From Vibrio penaeicida (GTDB lineage Bacteria; Pseudomonadota; Gammaproteobacteria; Enterobacterales; Vibrionaceae), in contig NZ_JAUYVM010000004.1 of the NCBI RefSeq assembly GCF_030689305.1, positions 124,001-188,000 on the forward strand: DNA of 64,000 nucleotides. The letters are read 5' to 3'. This document shows positions 54,292 through 62,056 of the stretch, piece by piece; the first letter of the stretch is position 1; each line of letters opens with the position of its first letter. The position numbers and the translations under genes were made by a program. The notes below the pieces were generated by a model. The model ran no database searches. It was not told the DNA's origin and was given only the letters and a program-made list of their open reading frames with translations.

Positions 54292-55281
54292 ATGCCCCTA
54301 GAAATTACAGAGGAAATTCAATGGTCGCTATACAAGACCATGCTCAGAGCCCGCGGGTTTGAACAACGCGCCTCCGATCTGTTTTTACAAAATTTAGTGA
54401 AGGGAACGAATCACTTAGCTATGGGTCAGGAGGCGGTAGCTGCTGGCTTTGGTGTAGCGATGAAAAAGGGGGATTATACCTTTTGTACCTATCGTGGTCA
54501 TACACACACCTTGGTTCGTGGTGCCGATATGTCGGCATTGTTTGCTGAATTAATGGGTCGCGAAGGTGGGATTCTTAGTGGTAAAGGTGGCTCTATGCAT
54601 TTAACAAGCGTCGAGCATGGTGCGATGGGTTCATACGCTATTATCGGAGCGCAACTGTGTATTGCAAATGGAAGCGCATGGAAAAGCCAATACAAAGAAA
54701 GCGGTGAAGTCACGGTTGTTTTCTTTGGTGATGGCACAACCAATATTGGTGCATTCCACGAGGCACTTAACTTCGCTGTTATTTGGTCTTTGCCCGTTGT
54801 CTTTGTGTGTGAAAACAACCTTTATATGGAATACACGCCAATCGGCAATGTAACAGCGGTTGAGCATCCAGCGGCTGATCGCGCTTCAGCGTATGGCTTA
54901 GAATCCATCATTGTGGATGGAAATGATGCCGATGCAATGTTTGAAGTGGCTCAGTCGGCAATTGAAAAAGCGAGACAAGGCGGAGGTCCTAGTTTAATCG
55001 AAGCCAAAACCTATCGTCACCAAGGGCACTCACGTGCAGATCCCGGAAAATACCGCCCTAAGGAAGAGCTAGAAAAATGGCTCGCGTATGACCCCATTGA
55101 TATCTATCGGGATCGTTTGCTTCAACAAGGGGTGGATAAAAATCGAATAGAACAGCTAGAAGCTGAAGTCGAAAATGAAATTGACGAAGCCACGGAAAAG
55201 GCAAAAACATCTCCAGCTCCATCGGAGGCGTTGTGTTTTAAAGATGTTTGGGCAAATGGAGGTTGGGAATGGCGAAGTTAA
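54292..55281 (+). CDS. 2-Oxoacid dehydrogenase E1 component, alpha subunit
   Basis: A 329-residue thiamine-diphosphate-dependent E1 alpha. The TPP-binding motif is GDGTTNIGAFHEALN (GDG-x-N), and YRHQGHSRADPGKYRPKEELE is the C-terminal phosphorylation-loop-like motif. The start MPLEITEEIQWSLYKTMLRARGFE resembles acetoin dehydrogenase or pyruvate dehydrogenase E1 alpha of the short type. It follows the M24 gene by 17 bases behind AAGGAAG. It overlaps E1 beta by 13 bases. Substrate of the complex is not known. Confidence 0.88.
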   Translation: MPLEITEEIQWSLYKTMLRARGFEQRASDLFLQNLVKGTNHLAMGQEAVAAGFGVAMKKGDYTFCTYRGHTHTLVRGADMSALFAELMGREGGILSGKGGSMHLTSVEHGAMGSYAIIGAQLCIANGSAWKSQYKESGEVTVVFFGDGTTNIGAFHEALNFAVIWSLPVVFVCENNLYMEYTPIGNVTAVEHPAADRASAYGLESIIVDGNDADAMFEVAQSAIEKARQGGGPSLIEAKTYRHQGHSRADPGKYRPKEELEKWLAYDPIDIYRDRLLQQGVDKNRIEQLEAEVENEIDEATEKAKTSPAPSEALCFKDVWANGGWEWRS

Positions 55282-56249
55282 TCAGCTACCGAGAAGCCGT
55301 TGCAGAGGGGATTGCCCAAGAATTACGACGAGACAATGATGTCGTATTTCTAGGGGAAGACGTCGCGGCAGCAGGAGGCGTATTTAAAGCAACGGTTGGT
55401 CTGTATGAAGAATTTGGTCCGGAGAGAGTTAGGGATACCCCTATATCCGAACAAGCCATATTAGGTGCCGCGATGGGGGCGGCGATGACAGGGCTTAAAC
55501 CCATAGCTGAAATAATGTTCTCAGATTTTTTGGCCGTTTGTTGGGATATGGTTGCTAACGAAATTGCAAAAGCTCGGTACATGACTGATGGACAAATGAC
55601 GATTCCGCTTGTGATTAGAACCGCAAACGGTGCAGGATCTCGCTTTGGGGCTCAGCATTCACAAAGTTTAGAAAATTGGGCAATGATGATACCGGGAATT
55701 AAGGTTGTTGCACCTTCTAATCCAGCGGATGCGAAAGGGCTGCTCGCTGCAGCTGTTCGAGATCCCGATCCGGTCATTGTGTTTGAACACAAATCTCTTT
55801 ACGCGATGAAAGGCGAAATACCAGATGGCGAGCATGTTGTCGAGCTGGGGAAAGCCAACCAAATCCGCTATGGAAGTGACGTTACAATTGTTGCTTTAGC
55901 AGCAATGGTTCCAAGAGCAGAAAAAGCGGCAAAAAAACTTAACGAAGAAGGGATAGATTGCTCAGTTATTGATTTAAGGTGCCTCGTCCCACTTGATGTG
56001 GATACCATCCTTAATGATGTAAAGAAGACGTCTAGGTTAGTCACCGTTGAAGAAAACCCTCAGTTATGTGGTTGGGGGGCGGAAATTGCCTCTATTGTTG
56101 GGAATGAATGTTTTTTTGAACTGGATTCACCGATAACTCGCATCACAACGCCCCATATCCCTTTGCCTGCCGCTGATAATTTAGAAGACCATGTCATCCC
56201 TTCCGTTGATCGGATCATTGATGAAGTAAGAAAGGTGGTGTCAATATGA
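55269..56249 (+). CDS. 2-Oxoacid dehydrogenase E1 component, beta subunit
   Basis: A 326-residue E1 beta. GEDVAAAGGVFKATVGL near 36, RDTPISEQAILGAAMGAAMTGLKP near 62 (with the conserved Glu) and VVAPSNPADAKGLL near 150 match acetoin/pyruvate dehydrogenase beta subunits. The ATG at 55269 lies behind GGAGG; the upstream TTG is not used. It overlaps the E1 alpha end and also the aldehyde dehydrogenase start (ATGA), so the four are translated together. Confidence 0.88.
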   Translation: MAKLISYREAVAEGIAQELRRDNDVVFLGEDVAAAGGVFKATVGLYEEFGPERVRDTPISEQAILGAAMGAAMTGLKPIAEIMFSDFLAVCWDMVANEIAKARYMTDGQMTIPLVIRTANGAGSRFGAQHSQSLENWAMMIPGIKVVAPSNPADAKGLLAAAVRDPDPVIVFEHKSLYAMKGEIPDGEHVVELGKANQIRYGSDVTIVALAAMVPRAEKAAKKLNEEGIDCSVIDLRCLVPLDVDTILNDVKKTSRLVTVEENPQLCGWGAEIASIVGNECFFELDSPITRITTPHIPLPAADNLEDHVIPSVDRIIDEVRKVVSI

Positions 56250-57709
56250 TTGTCGACGGTATTAAGGTGCCAACCGGTGTATTTATTGGTGGAAAGTGGT
56301 TCAACAGCCAAAGTCGCGATATCCCTGTTTATAACCCTGCAAACGAAGAGCTTCTTACGTATGTCGCTTCTGCGAACGAAAAGCATGTAGAGGCAGCCAT
56401 TGATAGCGCTGAAAAGGGGCTGAAAATATGGAAGAGAACCGCGCCCAGAGAGCGAGGAGAGGTTCTGAGAAAAGCGTACCAACTGATGCAAGATGAAAAA
56501 GAACTCATCGCCAAGATCATCACTTTGGAAGAGGGGAAAACACTTGCCGAATCCAAAGGAGAAGTGAACTATGCTTCTGAATTCTTTCGCTGGTTTTCAG
56601 AACAAGCCGTTCAACTGAACCAAACCATGTCACCCGCTCCCAATGGTGATAAAGCCATCATGGTGTGCCAGCACCCAGTAGGGATAGCCTATCTTGTGAC
56701 ACCCTGGAATTTTCCCGCTGCGATGGCGACAAGAAAGATTGCCCCAGCATTGGCAGCAGGGTGCAGCGTTATCCTCAAACCTGCCACAGAAACACCATTG
56801 ACTGCTTTGTATATCGCCGATCTATTAAAGCGAGTTGGCGTACCTGATGGTGTTGTTTCTGTTCTACCCTCTATCAGCGCTAGAAAAGTATCTCAAGTGA
56901 TGTTTGCTGATGAGCGAATCGCTAAGCTCTCTTTCACAGGGTCAACTGAGGTAGGGAGAACATTGCTCCACAATGCAGCGGATCGTGTAGTGAATACGTC
57001 AATGGAGCTTGGAGGTAATGCACCTGTCATTGTGCTTGATGATGCAGATCTGGTGAAAGCCGTAGAACAAACCCTAGTAGCGAAAATCCGAAATGCCGGG
57101 GAATCTTGTATCGCAGCAAATCGAATTTACGTCGCTCGAAACTTGTACAAATCATTCTACGAACTCTTAGCTACTAAAATGGAACAACTTACTATTGGCT
57201 CTGGAACGGATGCAGATGTTGATGTTGGTCCTATGGTGAATAAGCAAACGCAATCTAAAGTGGAACACTTAGTTCAAGATGCCGTGGAAAAAGGAGCAAC
57301 ACTGATTACAGGTGGAAACTCATGGAGAGGCAAGGGGTTCTTTTGCCGGCCAACCGTACTTTGCGACCTTCCGAGTAACTGTGAAATATTGCAAGAAGAA
57401 ATCTTTGGACCTGTTGCCGTTGTTATTCCCTTCGATTCGGAAGAAGAAGCCGTCAATTTAGCGAATGACACACCATTTGGATTAGCAGCCTATGTCATGT
57501 CTGAAAATATTCCTCGCGCAGTCAATGTAGCGAAGCAAATCGAAGCTGGCGTAATAGGAATCAATAAAGGCGTGATATCGGACCCTGCTGCCCCGTTTGG
57601 CGGGATGAAGCAAAGTGGCATTGGTCGGGAAGGTGGTGAGATGGGGATGGGGGAGTTTTTAGAAACCCAGTACATCGCTCTTGATTGGCCTGGCTCCCCA
57701 AATTTATGA
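56246..57709 (+). CDS. NAD(P)-dependent aldehyde dehydrogenase (succinate-semialdehyde type)
   Basis: A 487-residue aldehyde dehydrogenase. The catalytic Glu is in MELGGNAPVIVLDDAD near 252 and the Cys in NAGESCIAANRIYV near 288; TPWNFPAAMATRKIAPALAAGCSVILKPA is the NAD-site region. It is closest by appearance to succinate- or glutarate-semialdehyde dehydrogenases (GabD type). It begins in an ATGA overlap with E1 beta. It may oxidise an aldehyde intermediate of the pathway, for instance the aldehyde produced by the GMC enzyme. That link is inferred. Confidence 0.87.
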   Translation: MIVDGIKVPTGVFIGGKWFNSQSRDIPVYNPANEELLTYVASANEKHVEAAIDSAEKGLKIWKRTAPRERGEVLRKAYQLMQDEKELIAKIITLEEGKTLAESKGEVNYASEFFRWFSEQAVQLNQTMSPAPNGDKAIMVCQHPVGIAYLVTPWNFPAAMATRKIAPALAAGCSVILKPATETPLTALYIADLLKRVGVPDGVVSVLPSISARKVSQVMFADERIAKLSFTGSTEVGRTLLHNAADRVVNTSMELGGNAPVIVLDDADLVKAVEQTLVAKIRNAGESCIAANRIYVARNLYKSFYELLATKMEQLTIGSGTDADVDVGPMVNKQTQSKVEHLVQDAVEKGATLITGGNSWRGKGFFCRPTVLCDLPSNCEILQEEIFGPVAVVIPFDSEEEAVNLANDTPFGLAAYVMSENIPRAVNVAKQIEAGVIGINKGVISDPAAPFGGMKQSGIGREGGEMGMGEFLETQYIALDWPGSPNL

Positions 57710-57718
57710 GGCAATAAT

Positions 57719-59092
57719 ATGGATATTGTAATGCCCCAACTCGGAGAAACCGTGACAGAAGGGGAAATCATTCTTTGGTGCAAAGAAGTTGGTGACGAAG
57801 TAAAAAAAGGTGAAACACTTTTTGAAATTTCAACCGATAAAGTAACAATGGAAGTGCCGTCGGTCGAAAATGGCACTCTTGTTGAAAAGCATGCTCAAGT
57901 GGGTGAAGTTATCGATGTTGGTTTACCTGTTGCGACTTTGAAGGTCGAAGGTGAGGAGGCTCATTCTTTATGTACCGCCGAAGAAACTAGCGTAACTGAG
58001 CCGACTGAAGGCACCTATAAAGGCTTAAAATCACCTGCCGTAAAATACTTGTGTAAGCATAACAACGTTGATTTGGATGATATTGTAGGTTCGGGTTTAG
58101 ATAATCGGATAACAAAAAAAGACGTACTTCAATGGATGTCATTGGAGCAAAAGCAGGTATCGGATGCGCTATCACCCGCTGTGCGGCGATTACTCGGAGA
58201 ACACAATCTTCATGCTTCTGATATTGCGGGGACAGGTAAACACAGCCGAATAACAAAGCAAGATGTCTTAGACCACTTAGATAGTACGACCGTTGAAACC
58301 GGGTCTGCTATTAACAACGACTTTCATCCCGCTATTGAAACACAGGCTGAACTTTCGGTACCGAATTCGTATTCAGAATTTGAGACGGTTAAACCTTTCA
58401 ACCACATGCGAAAAATGATTGCCCATCAAATGTCAAAGTCGGTTGATGAAGCCGTTCATGTTGCACAAGGCATTGATGTTTGTTTTGACGCTGTAGAGCG
58501 GACTAGGCTTCAACATAAAGAAGCATTTAAGACAAAATATGGATGCAGTCTTACACCACTTGCTTTTATCGCCCGTGCTGTTTGCATAGCGTTGACCGAA
58601 TTTACTGACCTTAATGGCCGTTTAGAGGATCAAACGCTTATTACGTCGAGAGATATCCATCTAGGTATTGCTGTTGACTTAAATCATAAAGGGCTTGTTG
58701 TGCCCGTGATTAAAAATGCAGCCGATTACAATGTATCAGGGTTGGCAAAGAAGATAGCTTATTTAGCGAGAAAAGCGAGGGACAACGAGTTGAGTGCTGA
58801 TGAGCTTCAGGGAGGCACTTATACACTTTCAAATAATGGTGTTTATGGCACGGCTTTCACCACACCGATCATCAATGTTCCTCAAGTAGCCATTTTATCT
58901 GTCGATGCCATTGCGAGGAAACCTGCTGTATTTGAATGCAATGGACAAGAATCGGTCGGTATTTCAAGCCAAGGAATGTTAACTCAATCATTTGATCACC
59001 GCGCTGTAGATGGTGGATACTCCGGAGCCTTCTTAAACAGAATCTCTGAAATATTGATTCAACACCCATGGCAAGATGAGGTAAAGGTTTAA
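57719..59092 (+). CDS. 2-Oxoacid dehydrogenase E2 with two PSBD domains
   Basis: A 457-residue acyltransferase. The lipoyl domain (1-78) has Lys near 41 (STDKVTMEV). Then come two peripheral-subunit-binding domains: SPAVKYLCKHNNVDLDDIVG (about 102-139) and SPAVRRLLGEHNLHASDIAG (about 150-187). The catalytic domain (235-457) has QSFDHRAVDGGYSGAF near 425 with the active His and Asp. Known E2 proteins usually carry one PSBD. No E3 (lpd) gene is in the operon, so a shared E3 must be used. It starts nine bases after the aldehyde dehydrogenase gene. Confidence 0.88.
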   Translation: MDIVMPQLGETVTEGEIILWCKEVGDEVKKGETLFEISTDKVTMEVPSVENGTLVEKHAQVGEVIDVGLPVATLKVEGEEAHSLCTAEETSVTEPTEGTYKGLKSPAVKYLCKHNNVDLDDIVGSGLDNRITKKDVLQWMSLEQKQVSDALSPAVRRLLGEHNLHASDIAGTGKHSRITKQDVLDHLDSTTVETGSAINNDFHPAIETQAELSVPNSYSEFETVKPFNHMRKMIAHQMSKSVDEAVHVAQGIDVCFDAVERTRLQHKEAFKTKYGCSLTPLAFIARAVCIALTEFTDLNGRLEDQTLITSRDIHLGIAVDLNHKGLVVPVIKNAADYNVSGLAKKIAYLARKARDNELSADELQGGTYTLSNNGVYGTAFTTPIINVPQVAILSVDAIARKPAVFECNGQESVGISSQGMLTQSFDHRAVDGGYSGAFLNRISEILIQHPWQDEVKV

Positions 59093-59112
59093 CGCTGCTT
59101 AGCGTTAAACCT
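59085..59112. terminator. Hairpin at the E2 gene end
   Basis: AGGTTTAACGCT and AGCGTTAAACCT form a perfect 12-bp stem around GCTT. It includes the E2 stop codon. A T tract is missing, so it may end or stabilise the transcript. Confidence 0.65.
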
Positions 59113-59163
59113 AGTTCACCGCTTACATTACTTGCACTTTAAATTCGCGTGATCATGAACATT

Positions 59164-59197
59164 TCATTTTTTGTTCATCATCATTTTTTGTTCATCA
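59164..59197. repeat. Perfect 17-bp tandem duplication in the Gfo/Idh 3' end
   Basis: TCATTTTTTGTTCATCA occurs twice in direct succession (59164-59180, 59181-59197). It encodes the ending of the oxidoreductase (KMMMNKK) and includes its stop codon. Because 17 is not a multiple of three, one copy alone would give a different C terminus. Confidence 0.8.
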
Positions 59198-60192
59198 TAG
59201 TGTGGAGTGACCCATTGGTTTATCTCCGAACTCTGTTGGCATGCCTGAGCAATAATCAGCGCATTCAACCCATCTTTAAGCGTGGTAGATATAGGAGTAC
59301 GGTTGTTGACCGACTGAATGAAATCATCGAGTTGAAGCACAAATGACCTTTGGTAGCGCTCAAGAAAAAAGTGTTTGAGTAAAGAAGAACTCTGGTAGTT
59401 TTGGTTGTTCGAGACAAGTAAGCCAGTCTCGGTTTGGTTTGTTGTTTGAAGCATACCTTTGTCCCCAAAGACCTCGATTCGTTGATCGAAACCGTAACGA
59501 CACTCACGGCAATTATTTATGTGTACCAATGTTCCGCTGGGCATTTTTAACAACGTCATTGTCGTATCTTTATCGCCAATTGAAGCGATATCTTTGTTAA
59601 ATAAGGTGCTGCCGACTGAATTAACTGATATAGGCTTCTCACCCGTTATCCAGCACGCGAGATCAATGTCATGTATGGTGCTGTCGCAAAAATACCCTCC
59701 GCTGAGCTTTAAATAATCGAGCGTTGGAGGTGACGGATCTCTGCTAGTCAGTAGCAGCATACGAAGACGCCCTAAGCGCCCTTTTTTAATCTGTGTTTGC
59801 AACTCGAAGACTTGAGGATCGAAGCGACGATTAAACCCCACCATGAAAGGGATACCACTTTGCACAACGCGCGTCGCGACTGCTTGTACTTTTTCGACAT
59901 GAATGTCTATTGGTTTTTCGCATAAAATAGGGAGCGCGAAATCACAGCAAATTTCAATATGTTCAGAGTGAAATCGGGTTGGTGAGCAAATGATGACGGC
60001 GTCAAGATCACTCTTCAATAGTGCAGACCTGACATCATCGAAAGGCATTCCTCCAAATTGTTGGCATAATGCGGATGCATTGTTTATGTTCCGGCTGACT
60101 ATCGCCCCGACAGTAGCATCGCAATGGTCTGAAATGGCGGAGGCGTATATTTTCCCCATTCGCCCTGAACCTATAATGCCAAGGCGAATCAT
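59164..60192 (-). CDS. Gfo/Idh/MocA-family oxidoreductase
   Basis: A 342-residue NAD(P)-dependent oxidoreductase. The Rossmann fold starts LGIIGSGRMGKIYASAI (GxGxxG) and ICSPTRFHSEHIE plus LCEKPIDIHVEK hold the conserved EKP motif near 95. The C-terminal part has GYFCDSTIHDIDLACWITG (His near 180). Many relatives are myo-inositol or sugar dehydrogenases. Its start overlaps the GMC stop (ATGA), so the two are cotranscribed. A 17-bp tandem duplication shapes its last residues. Confidence 0.87.
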   Translation of the reverse strand: MIRLGIIGSGRMGKIYASAISDHCDATVGAIVSRNINNASALCQQFGGMPFDDVRSALLKSDLDAVIICSPTRFHSEHIEICCDFALPILCEKPIDIHVEKVQAVATRVVQSGIPFMVGFNRRFDPQVFELQTQIKKGRLGRLRMLLLTSRDPSPPTLDYLKLSGGYFCDSTIHDIDLACWITGEKPISVNSVGSTLFNKDIASIGDKDTTMTLLKMPSGTLVHINNCRECRYGFDQRIEVFGDKGMLQTTNQTETGLLVSNNQNYQSSSLLKHFFLERYQRSFVLQLDDFIQSVNNRTPISTTLKDGLNALIIAQACQQSSEINQWVTPHYDEQKMMMNKK

Positions 60193-61808
60193 GATGGTGT
60201 CCTCTGCCATTTTTCTAAAATATGGGCGGCTCCTTTTTCACCAATCATAATAGATGCAGCATTTGTGTTTGCAGATACGATAGTAGGCATAATCGACGCG
60301 TCTATGACTCTTAACTTATCGATCCCATGAACACAAAGTTTTGGGTCGACCACGGCCAAAGAATCGCTGCTCGGTCCCATCTTACATGTGCCGACTGGAT
60401 GCAATAACGATAAGCCTGTTTTCCGGCAGTGCTCTAACCATTGTTCGTCCGTCACACACCTTTTTTTAGGGCTGACAAAGTCTTTGACGTAGTTACTCAT
60501 TGGTTTGGTGTCTGCGATTTTTTGAGCGAACTTTGCACCTGCAATGGCTGCTTTTTTATCGTTTTCCGTTGATAAGAAGTTAAACTGAATAGCGGGTGTT
60601 GTTTTAGGGTTATTGGACGCTATGTGCACTGTTCCACGGGATTCTGGCTGAATGTGCTCTGCCAAAATTGTAAAGCCAGAAAAAGGATGTGGCTGTAAAT
60701 CCTCACCGGTACACCAAGCCATAAAGGTAACCATCATATTGGGATGTACGTCATCACCTGTTGTTGAAATAAAGGTATTGGAATAATTGCCGTTACTCGC
60801 CATAGGTCCAGATTTAAAGAGCAAATACTGCAACATTGCCCACGACCTCTTTATGAGGCTATTAGCAAGATCATTAACGGTATCTTTGCTGTTACTTTTA
60901 AATTCGAGACCGACACCAAAATGGTCTTGGAGATTTTGACCAACACCTTTAAGGGGGTGCGCTAGCTTAATGTTATGCTTTGCTAGAATTTTAGGATCAC
61001 CGATGCCAGACAGCTCAAGAATCTTTGGCGAATTAAACGTTCCTCCGCAGAGAATTACTTCTTTACTCGCGGGAACAGTATGCAAGCTTCCGTGTTTGTC
61101 TCTATACGTTACACCTACTGCACGAGATTTTGAGGCATTAAGTTCTATTCGCTCAACAAGCGCATGTTTTGTGACGGTAATATTTTGTGAGAAATTGGAA
61201 CGAAGGTATGCCGCAGCGGTACTCCAGCGCTTACTGTGCTTTGTTGTAACTTGCACATAGCCGGTACCTAACTGAGTGTCCCCATTGAAGTCGTCGTTTT
61301 GCTTCGAACCTAATTGAACGGACGCAAGACTAAACGCATCGGCCAGGGGGTGAGTTGAGGGGAGGTCAGATACCCACACGGGTCCACCTTCACTATGGTA
61401 GTAATCGCTACCACGAACCTGATGTTGAGACTTTTTAAAGTAAGGCAGAACGTCGTCATAGCCCCAGCCTTCACAGCCATTTTTTAACCATCGGTTAAAA
61501 TCGTCGGGCTGACCTCTCATGTAGATCATACCATTGATAGAACCCGTGCCACCGAGCACTTTTCCCCTTGGTTGATGCAATTTTCGACCATACAATTCTG
61601 GCTCAGGTTCTGACTCATAACACCAATTGAGCTTAGGGTTGTTATAGAGCTTGGCATAGCCTAGAGGAATATGTATCCATGGACTTTTATCTGCACCTCC
61701 TGCTTCAAGAAGGAGTACTTGATATCCAGCCTCACTTAACCTACCTGCAACGACACAACCTGCAGAGCCTGCTCCAATCACAACAAAATCGTACTCACTT
61801 GAGTTCAT
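60189..61808 (-). CDS. GMC-family FAD oxidoreductase
   Basis: A 539-residue FAD-dependent alcohol oxidoreductase of the glucose-methanol-choline family, close in length to choline dehydrogenase. The ADP-binding motif is FVVIGAGSAGCVVAGRLSEAG near 7, signature 1 is GKVLGGTGSINGMIYMRGQP near 80, and signature 2 is GGTFNSPKILELSGIG near 255. The catalytic His region is LLHPVGTCKMG near 465. It would oxidise a primary alcohol to an aldehyde at the membrane or in the cytoplasm. It is the first gene of a two-gene unit with the Gfo/Idh gene. Confidence 0.9.
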   Translation of the reverse strand: MNSSEYDFVVIGAGSAGCVVAGRLSEAGYQVLLLEAGGADKSPWIHIPLGYAKLYNNPKLNWCYESEPEPELYGRKLHQPRGKVLGGTGSINGMIYMRGQPDDFNRWLKNGCEGWGYDDVLPYFKKSQHQVRGSDYYHSEGGPVWVSDLPSTHPLADAFSLASVQLGSKQNDDFNGDTQLGTGYVQVTTKHSKRWSTAAAYLRSNFSQNITVTKHALVERIELNASKSRAVGVTYRDKHGSLHTVPASKEVILCGGTFNSPKILELSGIGDPKILAKHNIKLAHPLKGVGQNLQDHFGVGLEFKSNSKDTVNDLANSLIKRSWAMLQYLLFKSGPMASNGNYSNTFISTTGDDVHPNMMVTFMAWCTGEDLQPHPFSGFTILAEHIQPESRGTVHIASNNPKTTPAIQFNFLSTENDKKAAIAGAKFAQKIADTKPMSNYVKDFVSPKKRCVTDEQWLEHCRKTGLSLLHPVGTCKMGPSSDSLAVVDPKLCVHGIDKLRVIDASIMPTIVSANTNAASIMIGEKGAAHILEKWQRTPS

Positions 61809-61883
61809 TTAACCTATCCCTGTAACGTTAACCATTCCTTGAATGAGTTTTTCATAGTTGCCCAAAACACCGCACATCGGAGT

Positions 61884-61898
61884 TATCCAAAATGGATA
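61884..61898. promoter_or_regulatory. Inverted repeat between divergent genes
   Basis: TATCCA-AAA-TGGATA is a 15-bp inverted repeat, midway between the GMC gene and the HTH-SBP gene. It is a plausible operator for the HTH-SBP regulator. Confidence 0.5.
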
Positions 61899-62056
61899 TT
61901 TCAATTGTTTGTTTATCAATAATTGGAAGGACGCAACAACGGATCACAGATATGATGAAAGAGTGTGCACCTTAGAGAAAATGCTCAATTGATTGATATT
62001 TTCCCTGAGTTGGAAAACGTGTACCTGTAAGACTATTGATTCAAAGGAACTGGTTT

